A DNA stretch of 64,000 nucleotides from Forficula auricularia (Eukaryota > Arthropoda > Insecta > Dermaptera > Forficulidae): positions 8,603,313-8,667,312 of the forward strand of contig JALMQS010000075.1 in assembly GCA_024734495.1 (NCBI GenBank). The letters run 5' to 3'. Below are positions 18,048-28,381 of this stretch, piece by piece (the stretch's first letter is position 1; each line of letters opens with the position of its first letter). The notes beneath the pieces are model-generated. The model was not told the DNA's origin. It worked only from the letters and a program-made list of their open reading frames with translations, and did no database searches. The position numbers and the translations under genes were made by a program.

Positions 18048-19304
18048 TTGGGTTGGGGAATAAGTTCGTTCGGTTTTTTTCAAAGAGCTTTCTTTAAACA
18101 AAAAACAATAATTATAACAATAAATTAATCAATTATGTATTCGCCGTTACTGTTTACAACATCCTCCCACCTCTCGACCAATTTGTTGATGCCGTTCCGC
18201 CAAAAATCGCCCGGTCTGGTGTCGAAGAAGTTGTTGATCCAGTTTTTGAGGTCCTCTTCGCCGCCGAAGGTAACACCCCTCATTTGATTCGACAAGGAGC
18301 GGAAAAGGTGATAATCTGTTGGCGCAAGGTCCGGAGAGTACGGTGGATGTTGAAGAACCTCCCATTCTAGCTCTTGGAGTGCGGTTTTGACGACTTGTGC
18401 AACATGGGGTCTGGCGTTGTCGTGGAGCAAGATGACTTGGCCTTGTCGGTCAGGTCTTTTCAGTCGCATAGCCTCATTTACGCGGCGTAGTTGGGCAATG
18501 TAGAGCTCCTTGATGACCGTTGCGTTCCTTTCAAGCATTTCCCAGTCCTACCAAACGCAGATCATGGTCTTTTTCGGGTGGAGATCTTGCTTGACTCTCG
18601 GCGTCTGCGTGTCTCCTGGGGCCACCCACTCCTTTCTTTGTTTCATATTGACGTACAGGCACCATTTCTCATCCCCCGTGACGATTCGGTACAAAAAGAG
18701 CTGTTTATGGCCGCGTGTTGCTCGATGGCGCGCAAGGTGTTGAGCAGCGATTTGAAGACGATTTTCTTTGTTGACTTCGTTAAGGTTGTGGCTCCGAGTT
18801 TTTCGGCAAATCCCATTGAGTGAAGATGATTGAGGATCGTCTTATGATCGCAGTTCATTTTTTCGGCCAATTGACGACTTGTTTGGCGACCATCTTCCTT
18901 CAAAAGTGCCTTGAAATGCTCCTCATCGAATTCTGCAGGTCGTCCGCTGCGAGGCATGTCTTCGAGGTCAAAGTCGCCGTATTTGAACTTCACAAACCAT
19001 TTCTCACCTATGACACCTTCTCCATACCCATTACATATGTCACGAGCGGCTTCAGCTGCTTTTTGACCGCGATGAAAAGCGAAGAAAAGTAGGTGTCGAA
19101 AATGCTGATTTTTGCCACCTGGGTATTCCATTTCTAAGCGTGGAAAATAGGAAAAACTAAAAATATTCGAAAAAACAAATAACACAGTCTTGTAGAGCAG
19201 AAAAGGCACTGTCTAATGAATACAAACCCTTTGCTCAACAACAAATAAATCCTTTAAATAATCCTCTTTGAAAAAAAACCGAACGAACTTATTCCCCAAC
19301 ATAA
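18048..19304 (-). mobile_element. Near full-length mariner element
   Basis: A 1,257-bp element with inverted ends (both contain GTTGGGGAATAAGTTCGTTC) is flanked by TA on each side (18046-18047, 19305-19306), the mariner target. The transposase is on the minus strand and broken. Confidence 0.93.
18125..19209 (-). pseudogene. Mariner transposase, frameshifted
   Basis: The N-terminal part (about 19130 to 18690) starts at MEYPGGKNQHFRHLLFFAFH and carries the two helix-turn-helix regions, with the linker-type text FDLEDMPRSGRP and SRQLAEKMNCDHKTILNHLH. Then a frameshift occurs near 18690, after which TGDEKW and KQRKEWVAPGD appear in the next frame. A TAG replaces the tryptophan before DWEM near 18546. 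The C-terminal part (18538-18125) has LLHDNARPH and PYSPDLAPTDYHLF, with 34 residues between the second and third Asp, the D,D34D signature of mariner. Both lesions inactivate it. The intact ends suggest it could have been mobilised in trans. Confidence 0.92.
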
Positions 19305-20109
19305 TATTTAGTGGCTCAACATAAAAATCTGTAATTTGATATTAGGGAAATATATTAATAAGTGAGCTTTTAAAGACAGTTTTCGTTCTTTGACCGCCTG
19401 AGCAAGAATAAGATGTTGCGCCCTTGAATTTCCCCCCTGTATATATTCAAATATAACAATCAAAATCGTTAGATAATTAAATCAATCATATAAATTAATA
19501 ATTTTAAATTCATTTTAGATAAACTTGTCTTAACGCTTTTAATTATTTAATAAAATAATTATTTAATTTCTTTGCACACGTGTCTGACGCTTCTCGTGGA
19601 AGCCACCAGGCTTAATGCTGTTGATGGTATAATCGTTTATTTATATTATTTTATTTATTATATTATATAATCGTACATTTAAATGTGTTAAATTTTAATA
19701 TGTTAAAAGTAATTTCAATAGTGTCAAGTGAATGGACTTGATGAATCCAAAATAAATAATGTGTCCCTATCTAATGTCAAGATGTCCAAGCCAACGTCTC
19801 GATAAAAAACAAACTAAAATAATTATAAATCAGAAAGAAATCTATATTATTTTATCAATTGCATCTGGGGAAGTTCACAGTACTATTCTAATATAAGAAA
19901 ATAGAATTTGATTAAGAATTTCCCAGTTTAAAAGAAATTTTATGAAAAGATTCAATTTCTTCTCTCCGGGACCGAATCAACTAGAAATGCCAAAAAGTTT
20001 TAATTTTTTCCTCATCACATATACAATTAAATGTATTGTAATTTCATATCTATGGAATATTTTCTTTTATCTTTTATATCAAATAATTATTATTCGGAAA
20101 TTTTTATTT

Positions 20110-21850
20110 TTAAATAAATAAATAATAAATAAATCTTTATTCCTCGACCTGCTTAGAGGCACAAGTCCTCGGTGGCTAGGTCCTCCAAACATCAATATAA
20201 TCTAGCTACAATACATTAACAAACATCAATACAAATTAATTACAACAATTTAACAAATAATAAACAAGTAAAAAAAAAAAGAAAAAAAATTGAAAAGTAT
20301 GCTCATTAACAAATAACATGACCATAGATTTCCATCAAAAGACAAAAAGTAATTTAAAAATTCCGCACAAAAACCCGATACCAAGAGCAAGCGACGCATT
20401 AACCATCCCGGCATTTACCATAAGTTGTTAAGGAAACCTGGTCAAAACCTTAACAAGGATGGTATGACCTTTCTCTACCTCACCTAATCTCTACTTGTGA
20501 GAACTAAATAAAATTTTGCACAACTCTAGGACATTAGGACTTGACAAAATTTATAATTGATTTAATCATAGGGGGCAGAGGACTATAATCCCAAGTATTA
20601 ACAGACAGACTGTTCCACAAATCAATGCCAGATCCTACAAATGAATGTAAACCGATATTTTTAAAGAATCTTGGCTTACGAATCTTTTTTCTATGATCAG
20701 CTCTACCTAAATAACTTGGTTCCTGAAATCTATTCGTTATTTCCTCCCAACTCCTAAAACCCTTATAGGCTTTGAAAATCACTTTCAATTTAGCCCATTC
20801 CCTTCCCTCCAATAAGCTAGACCATCCTAATTCATTAATCATTGAAGTGACGCTACTAAACCTATCAAATTTACCAAAAACAAATCTAGCCGCCCTCCTT
20901 TGTACCAAATCAATTTTTCTCTCTAATCGTTGTGGATGTTTTTCCCAAACCACAGAACAATACTCTAAATTAGGTCTTACATAAGTTAAATAAACTTTTG
21001 ACTTAACTTCTCTAGATGTACCCTTCAAAATTCTACCAAACATCCCCAATTTCCTATAAGCCTTATTGACTATATAACTAATATGCATATCCCACTTTAA
21101 ATTTGCCTGAATATGTATGCCTAAATATTTATAAAATTTAGATTGATTGATAATATTTCCACTAACGTAATAATTTTGAGGATTAACCAGATTTCTAGTA
21201 CTAAATCTAACCAAATTTGACTTGGAATGGTTTAGTTCCATTGAATTGGATCTACAATATCCTTCAATTTGATCCAGGTCATTCTGTAAAGTAAGGCTAT
21301 CACAATCATTATCAATTACTCTATATACGACACAATCATCCGCGAAAAGCCTAATAGATGATTGCACGATAGAAGGCAAATCATTTACATATATAAGAAA
21401 AAGAAGAGGACCCAGAACACTACCTTGAATCACCCCAGACGTGACATCTACTCTATCAGACAGACCATTACCCACTTTTACAATTTGAGTTCTATCCCTA
21501 AGAAAACACCGAATAAATTTAATTAACTTAACAAACAACCCTGACGAGTTTAATTTTTCTAAAATAATTTTATGACTGACTTTAGCCTTGGCAAAGTCCA
21601 AAAATACTGCATCTACACTTTTATCTAAAGCTTCCTGTAATTCCTGAATAAAAGAAACTAATTGAGAATTACAGGAATAATTTTTTCTAAAACCATGTTG
21701 CCTATGATAGAACCATCCTTGCCCTTCCAAATACGAGCGGATAGGAGAGTCTACCAACCTCTCTAAAATTTTGCCCACCAGACTTGTTAAACTCACTGGC
21801 CTATAATTACAAGCTAAGTTCTTATCTCCCCCTTTATAAACAGGAATAAC
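20110..21850 (-). mobile_element. 5'-truncated CR1/jockey-type LINE (family A)
   Basis: A minus-strand LINE ends at its 3' terminus near 20110 with an A/T-rich tail (ATTTATTTATT on the element strand). Its 3' UTR, with GGAGGACCTAGCCACCGAGG, is shared with the fragment at 59077-59744, confirming one family. The 5' end is cut off at about 21850 within the fingers region. Confidence 0.9.
20534..21796 (-). pseudogene. LINE reverse transcriptase (partial ORF2)
   Basis: A 420-residue open frame covers most of the reverse transcriptase. In order it has RQHGFRKNYSCNSQL, motif A AVFLDFAKAKVSHKI, motif B SGVIQGSVLGPLLFLIYVND, motif C LFADDCVVYR, then KSNLVRFS and YLGIHI. It ends with the family C-terminus GSGIDLWNSLSVNTWDYSPL. 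Motif A lacks the usual Phe-Asp after AKA, a two-residue in-frame deletion, though the catalytic Asp of FLD remains. The endonuclease and 5' half are missing, so the copy is dead on arrival. It is CR1/jockey-like by motif text; the clade is not certain. Confidence 0.9.
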
Positions 21851-23124
21851 TATAAATAATTATGATTAATAATTAAGGGTAGTTTATTTGAAGTCTCATT
21901 TGAAAAACGGCTCATACTCCGTTGAAATTATTTTTAAAAATTAAAATTATTATATATTATAAAACAATCAATTAATAATATTTAGATTCAATTTTGAACG
22001 AAATCGCTTAAGTAGTTTTTGAGAAAATGGTCAAAAACCCCGAAAACCGTCTATGAAAGGCCGTTTTTCGAAGCCTTTGAAAATACACCTCCATGTCACA
22101 AGTCAATGTTTCATTTCATATGCAATTTTTAACTTTTTCGAAGGATATTTTTAAGGATCAAAAACATCAATTTATAGACTGTTTTCGGGGTTTTTGACCA
22201 TTTTCTTAAAATTGAATCTAATTATTAATAATAATTGATTCTTTTATAATATTTATTAATTTAAAAATTTTTAAATTTATTTCAACGGAGTAATGAGCGT
22301 TTTTCAAATGAGACTGCCCCTAAAAATGAAAATGTCGAAAAAATAATTATTTGATATAAAAGATAAAAGAAAGTATTCCATAGATATGAAATTTAAATAC
22401 ATTTAAGTACATATATAATGAGGGAAAATATAAAACCTTTTGATGATACTCACCGAATCGCTCCCCGGGAGAAGAAAGTGAATCTTTTCTTAACATTTCA
22501 TTTAAACTTGGAAATTCTTAATTGAAATGCCATTTTCTTATATTAGACTATTAGATTACTCTAAATCTTCCAATAGATGAAATCGATAAAATAAGATTGT
22601 TTTCTTTCTCTTTTATAATCCTTTTGGTCTATTTTATCAAGAGCCTGGGTCGCAAGCCACCCGCCATGAGCGAGCCATTTGTTATGGATTCAACAAGTTC
22701 ATTCAGTCCACAGTATTGCTATATCTTTTAACATTAAAATTTAATATATTTAAATGTACTATGATTATATAAAATAATAAATATATTAATTAAAAGTTTA
22801 AGAGAAAATATATATTTTATACATTAGCATTGGGCTGGCAACCACGGATCCAAGACTCAGGGGACAAAGCAAAGCTATATTATCGTATTATTAGTTTTAA
22901 ATAAATCATTTTAATATTAAATAATTAAAACCGTTAATATTATTAAAATTATTTATTATTTTATTATAAAAGGAAGGTATTCACACCTCCAGATAAATGA
23001 AATTGATAATATAGATGTCTTTCTTTCTTATTTATAATTCTAATTGAGAGAAGTTTGCTTGGACCAGAGACAGTCCGCTCCGATATCATCTCAAGCTTGA
23101 GTTGTTTACCAAAAAAGAATTTAG

Positions 23125-23495
23125 TCTTTTTGATTTTAAGTCGATTCTTCCACGTTTTCAGTAGAGGTTGCCATTAATAGTCAAAACATCAAAAATGGAA
23201 TGCAATAAGGTTATTCCTCTAGTATTATATAAGAATCGATCGTTATTTTTGATTTTAAGTTGATTTCTCCATGTCTTCAGCAATGGTTACCAATAATAAT
23301 CGAAGCGTCAAAAATTTAATGTAGAATTGTTATTCCTCAAGTATAGATGAGAATCGATCACTATTTTTGATTTTAACTCGATTTCTCCATGTCTTCAGCA
23401 ATGGTTTCCAATAATAACCGAGACGTCAAAAATCCAATATAGAATTGTTATTCCTCAAGTATTACATCAGAATCAATCACTATTTTTGACTTAAA
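23125..23495 (+). repeat. Tandem 118-bp satellite, about three units
   Basis: TTTTTGATTTTAA recurs at about 23127, 23245, 23363 and 23481, spacing 118 bp. Each unit contains CCATGTCTTCAGCAATGGTT or a close variant, and TTGTTATTCCTCAAGTAT. One inverted unit lies at 12725-12858. Confidence 0.88.
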
Positions 23496-23615
23496 GTCAA
23501 CATGAACTGCAAATTGCAAGTGATTTCTGATTAATAATAAAGGAATAAACATATTAATATTTCAAGTGAATTTTGATAAAGTTTAGTAACGATCCGTTGC
23601 AGTTTATTTCTCTTA
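23496..23615 (+). repeat. Dispersed repeat R, copy 2
   Basis: Same family as 17096-17222. This uninterrupted copy contains AAACATATTAATATTT, the sequence split by the Helitron-like element at 45077-46266, and so serves as an empty site. Confidence 0.75.
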
Positions 23616-24160
23616 GATAATGTATTTTCGTAAAAATAGATATTTGTACGTTATGATGCAATTTTATGTGTATTCTTCCCGTGCATTAAATAGCAATTCT
23701 GTCTCGTTCAATACCGCTTCCGAACCATTATACGTATATTTTTCTACTTCGAGCAGATCTGTTGCCTGCTTGAATATTAATGAACTGTCCAAATTTTCTA
23801 AATTTCTTTTCTATAATCCTATGCATCAACTCAAGTTGTCCTCCTATTTATGTTAGACGCAAGACTGTTTTTCCGTAAAAACTAAAATTCTTTTTTTTAG
23901 AATTGAATGCAAATTTTGATAATAATATTTCACTTCACTGTTCATTTTTATTGATATGGATTCAGTCTGTTTTACCTTAGAATAAATAGTAGGTACTTAA
24001 GAATTATTATAAGTAGCAGTAGTAAAAGTAACTAGTAAGTTCGAATTCCCTTACTTGATAAAGAAATTTGTGATAAATAGAATAGAAATAATGATAAGTT
24101 ATTAAATAATTAACGAAAGAATATTATTATATTAATTTAGAATTCTGTATATAAATTTTA
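23616..24160. other. Intergenic, no gene seen
   Basis: A 78-codon open frame (23620-23856) has no recognisable motif and sits directly against repeat R; I do not call it. The rest is AT-rich. Confidence 0.5.
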
Positions 24161-24164
24161 ACCA

Positions 24165-24415
24165 ACATGCAATTGGATGTTGATGAAAGCAGTCCACGGT
24201 GGTTGTAAAAAAAAATAAGACTATAGAGGTTTTATTATTTTACATTTATTTGTTAAACCGACGTTTGAACTACTTTCATTGACTTTTTGTTACCCTAAAG
24301 AAGGAGAGAATAATCGGTTTAACAAATAAATGTAAAATAATAAAACCTCTATAGTCTTATTTTTTTTACAACCACCGTGGACTGCTTTCATCAACATCCA
24401 ATTGCATATTTATAC
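24165..24415. repeat. Foldback element with ~100-bp arms
   Basis: The left arm (about 24167-24262) and right arm (about 24316-24413) are inverted copies, nearly perfect: TGGATGTTGATGAAAGCAGT against ACTGCTTTCATCAACATCCA, and ACCTCTATAGTCTTATTTTT. The loop has ACGTTTGAACTAC and a CTAAAGAAGG word, a diverged form of the motif seen in other foldbacks here. Confidence 0.9.
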
Positions 24416-24480
24416 CAGTCCGTCTCCTAAAGAAAATCTCTATCAATTTAACCAACATCTTTCTTATTCTGCTCTAAAGC

Positions 24481-24740
24481 CAGGGCCGGATTCTATTCTA
24501 TGAACTCTCTTGATTCATTGATGATCTTAAATGATATTTTATTAGTTTATGTTTACTGAAACTTCTTTCACCGGACGCAACAGTTTCAGGTAAACAAAGA
24601 AGTATTCTTAAGCAAGTGGTAATATTAGGATATGATTCACACAAATCCCATTGAATCATTCCTTCTAAAATTTGGAGATACCTACTAATTTTTGCTATTC
24701 TCCACGAGAGTTCAAGAGGGCACGCTTTCTACTAGCTTCT
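24481..24740 (-). pseudogene. hAT transposase C-terminal fragment with element end
   Basis: The minus strand reads WDLCESYPNITTCLRILLCL, then PETVASGERSFSKHKLIKYH and LRSSMNQE. This is the hATC dimerisation domain (family pattern VASGERSFSKLKLIK.YLRS.M). The sequence ends at the terminal word CAGGGCCGGATTC (24481 onward on the plus strand), a typical hAT terminus. I did not find the opposite end, so the element is truncated or rearranged. It is distinct from the hATC in the 10-12 kb element. Confidence 0.82.
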
Positions 24741-24761
24741 ACAACAGCGATTGTATACATT

Positions 24762-25310
24762 CACTGTAGCTTCTACAAGAAAGAGTTAAAGAAGTTCTAT
24801 GCAAAATTTTGCGATCATGAAGAATTATTATACACGTTTATGTATTTTAAAGGTAACTAATTTATGAATGTCTATGAATAATTTATTTTATTTTATTTTG
24901 GTAAACATTTGTGAGTTTAACTTGAGATAACAAAGGAAAATGTGTAAACTTTTTAAAGACACGGTACGCTCTCTATTAATCAAAAAATCAATAGCGTAAG
25001 ATGCCCTCTTGACAATAAATATATTTAAATACAATTTTTTTTTTTTTTAATCTCGTCCGCTATTTTTATTCATTATGTTGTAAATTAATAGTAAAGAAAA
25101 AATCAATGTTAAATACTAATATTTAAAAGTCACTCGAAAACATCAAACATGAATCATTAAAAAAATCTTCACATTCTTGAGTGACATTGGGTCGGCACTG
25201 TAGCTTCTACAAGAAAGAGGTAAATAAATTGTATGGGAGATTTTAGAATCATGAACAATTACTGTGTGTTTACAATGGCGCTTTGGCTAGTTATGCCTCT
25301 GCAATAGATA
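24762..25310 (+). repeat. Two diverged copies of a ~75-bp segment
   Basis: CACTGTAGCTTCTACAAGAA begins both 24762-24840 and 25197-25275. Both continue with related text (frames SFYKKELKKFYAKF and SFYKKEVNKLYGRF) before diverging. They are probably pieces of one decayed mobile element. Confidence 0.5.
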
Positions 25311-25699
25311 CTAATTAAATTGATCAATTTTTAGAAAAATTCTAATAGCGGCAACTTATTTAGCAAAGAGGTAAATTTGGTTGTATAAATTGCAATATAA
25401 TTATTGCTTATACCATTTTGGGCGATGACTCTCGTACACGGTGCACACTATGATGAGGGTTAAAAACCTAAATAATCATTAAAATCTCTCTTGGAGTTAG
25501 TTCAGTGAAAAATAGATATAATAATAGAACCTAGAAAGAGTAGGCGGTATGGTCTCTTCCTGAAATAGATTATATTTATTTTACTAAAATATTTTACTTT
25601 TTACAAAAATTATAGGATAATTTTTACGAATATTTTTTTATTATAAATTTATTTTTTTATGAAATTGTTGAAACTAATGAATGGATTAATTACATATAG
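25311..25699. other. Intergenic, no gene seen
   Basis: AT-rich; nothing supportable. Confidence 0.5.
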
Positions 25700-25980
25700 A
25701 TAAATAAAATTAAAAATAAAAATTTTTAAATATAAATTATTAGGTACGATTGACAAATAAAAGACAACGACTCCATATATATTTCGGAGTACGAGCCCAT
25801 CTTCAGGAGTTCACATAAAAAACTTAGAACATAGAAAACTCTATGTGAGCTCCTGAAGATGGGCTCGTACCCCGAAATATACATAGTCTTGATAAAAAGC
25901 ATGTTTGTCTTTTATTTGTCAATTCTACCTCGTAATTTATATTTTAAAATTTTTATTTTTATTTTATTAGTGTTTCACCT
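25700..25980. repeat. Foldback element with hammerhead-like cores
   Basis: Arms 25700-25815 and 25842-25978 are inverted copies, including ACAAATAAAAGACAA and TTGTCTTTTATTTGT. Each arm holds CTGAAGA-TGGG-loop-CCC/TCC-GAAATAT (minus 25806 to 25782, plus 25853 to 25877). Confidence 0.88.
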
Positions 25981-27650
25981 AGAACTTACACCATGCCTTT
26001 TAACAAAATATAATATAAAATAAATATAAATAAATAAAAAATCTTTGGAATTAAACATGTGGAAAATTCAAAAATCTGTTGAAGCTGCATGAATCTCAAA
26101 CGAATGATTAAATTTAAAAAAAGTGGTGGGCTAATTTATAAATATTATAATTAATATTTACTCATAAAAAGAAAATTGAAATTAATTTAATTTCCTATTG
26201 ACACTAATTATGTTTTAACCACTCAAAATGAAATTATTTAAAATTTATAAACCATCATGAAACCTATCAAAACTTGAACATAACAAATTTGATATTCTTG
26301 TAATATATTTTATTTTAAATTATAATTATATACAGTTGTGTTAAATTTTATTTTCATAATAAAATTATTTGTTATTATAACAAAAAGTGAACAGTTATAT
26401 ATGTTTTGTTTTGAAAGATTATACTATAAGAGAATTATATAGACTGTCTCCTAGCGAGTTTGGTGCAAATGAATGCATTTGTTAATTCGTTTGTCACTAT
26501 GACTTAGAGAATGTAATTCTCTCCCCGCTTCCATCTTCCCCAAATCTTCATTCCTTCAGAACCTGGCTAACGTACCTTCGACTTCTACCCCATATATATT
26601 CCCTCTAATCCTACTATGATGTAAGTTATCATTAAAAAAATTCTCCCCCACCATATCTTAATTTTTTTCAAATTTAGTAAGGATATTATATGCACCAAAC
26701 TCGCACTTGGAGGCAGATAATAGAAAATAGACACATATATATCAACATAATAATAATACTAACTGGTCTTCAAGTTTTTAATACTGAAAACCTGAATTAC
26801 CATATTATCTATTTCGACGTGTTTCTATGAAAATTTACTTTATTTATTTTCTTAATATAATTTTACTTTTATTCTTTATATATTGACCTATTATATATAT
26901 ATTATTTTTTTTTTTTATTATTTGTTTTTATTTAAAAAATACATAGATATCAAGTAGAAAATAACATTTTATAGTTCTCAAAAAGAAGTTTTAACATTTA
27001 ATTAATGCTATTTTAGAATTTCAAAAGGCTTATATTTTTTTTATTATAGATTTTTTGGTATCGGAAACAGAGATACCAAATTTAAGTGATGATTATGTAT
27101 CAGAGAATGAGTGTAATTGTGCTTAGGGCATTTTTTTAATTTAAATATATTATTAAAAGAAAAAAATTTTAAGTAAAATATCTCATTTTTTAAACGATTA
27201 AAATTATATATAAATACGAGTACAATATCATTAATAAAAGTGATATTGTATATATATATATGTGTATATGTATTTCAAAATACGTATTTACAAATCTATT
27301 TGAAATACACCACACAATAGGGCAATTCTAAATTATTATCGCGGTTTTCGAAGCCTATGAAAACAACAAAATGAAATTTCTTTCGCAATCTAAAAAGTTA
27401 ACTTTCGTCTGTAGAATGCAAAATAAATCCACCATGCTCCCCTTTCGTGACTCTCCTTGGACAGCAGTATTCAATTTCTGCTCTTTTGTTTTCGGAATAT
27501 AATTCTTTGATCTAAGCCCAAATTCTGAACTTAAAGTTTTACGAGAGAAATCCCAAAGGTCTTGTTATCTAACAATTTCCCAAATGTAACTAAGATTTCA
27601 AATTAATTTTACAAATTCGTGAATCCGGTTCCTTTTGAGGGGCTGAAATA
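25981..27650. other. Intergenic, no gene seen
   Basis: Very AT-rich, with short TA microsatellites (27250 region). No coding or element structure that I can support. Confidence 0.55.
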
Positions 27651-28381
27651 CGAGGCATGTTCCGAAAGCAAGTACCGTTTTCAAAAAAAAAATTATACTT
27701 TTCCTAACAATTCCATTTTCACATGAAAGCCTGTATCCCAATCTACGTTTCGACATAGTTTCCACCAATATTAAGGCATTAATTGTATCTTTCCACGAGC
27801 TTTAGTATTCCCTCCTCAAAGAAGTCCGCCGCCCGACCGGACATCCACTACAACTTTCGATAATTTAGTCGTTCAGTTACAATCGCATAAAGAACACTTC
27901 TTGACATTAGAGGAAACAAATCAGATGACGAAATCGTAAACCGTCTGTTCTCTCTCACTTTTTCGTCAACTTTATGCACTAATTAGCGATTTTCTGTCAT
28001 TACTAAAGATTTATAAATCTTTAGTAATGACAGAAAATCGCCCACTTCGTTCCTCGTCATGAATTTTCGTGCGACCATCTTTAAATGTTCTAACCCATTT
28101 GCATACCATCTGATTTGTTTCCTCTAATTCCAATGTTCTTTATGCGATTGAGCGACTAAATTATTGGAAGTTGCAGTGGATGTCCAATCAGGCGGCAGAC
28201 CTCTTTGAGGAGGGAATACAAAAGCTCGTGGAAAGATACAATAAATTCCTTAATATTGTGGAAACTATGTCGAAATGTAGATTAAGATACAGGCTTTCAT
28301 GTGAAAATAAAATTGTTATGAAAAGTATACTTGTTTTATTTTTTTATTTGAAAATGGTACTTACTTTAGAAACATGCCTCG
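27651..28381. mobile_element. Palindromic mariner derivative
   Basis: The ends CGAGGCATGTTCCGAAAG and its inverse are flanked by TA (27649-27650, 28382-28383). The outer ~240 bp of each side are inverted copies, both carrying the transposase C-terminus read inward from each end (plus strand 28185-28270: ADLFEEGIQKLVERYNKFLN; minus strand on the left: ADFFEEGILKLVERYN). In the right half the minus strand also reads MVCKWVRTFKDGRTKIHDEE and RSGR, the N-terminal DNA-binding linker. The centre is a 56-bp perfect palindrome. No functional transposase remains. Confidence 0.9.
27986..28041. repeat. 56-bp perfect palindrome without spacer
   Basis: Both halves are exact reverse complements meeting at TTTA/TAAA (28013/28014). 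It lies at the junction of the two inverted mariner halves. Confidence 0.98.

Larger units (their letters stand above)
19600..22830. repeat. Large inverted-repeat element F with LINE insertion
   Basis: Sequence at about 19600-20105 reappears inverted at about 22330-22780. Examples are the TTCTCTCCGGGACCGAATC region against CCGAATCGCTCCCCGGGAG, and the TTAAAATTTAATATATTTAAATGTAC block. The centre (about 21860-22325) is a second palindrome containing TTTTCGGGGTTTTTGACCAT and its inverse. A LINE occupies about 20110-21850, inserted off-centre in one arm. A half copy of the same family lies at 60230-61390, and a fragment at about 22970-23040. Outer borders are approximate. Confidence 0.75.
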
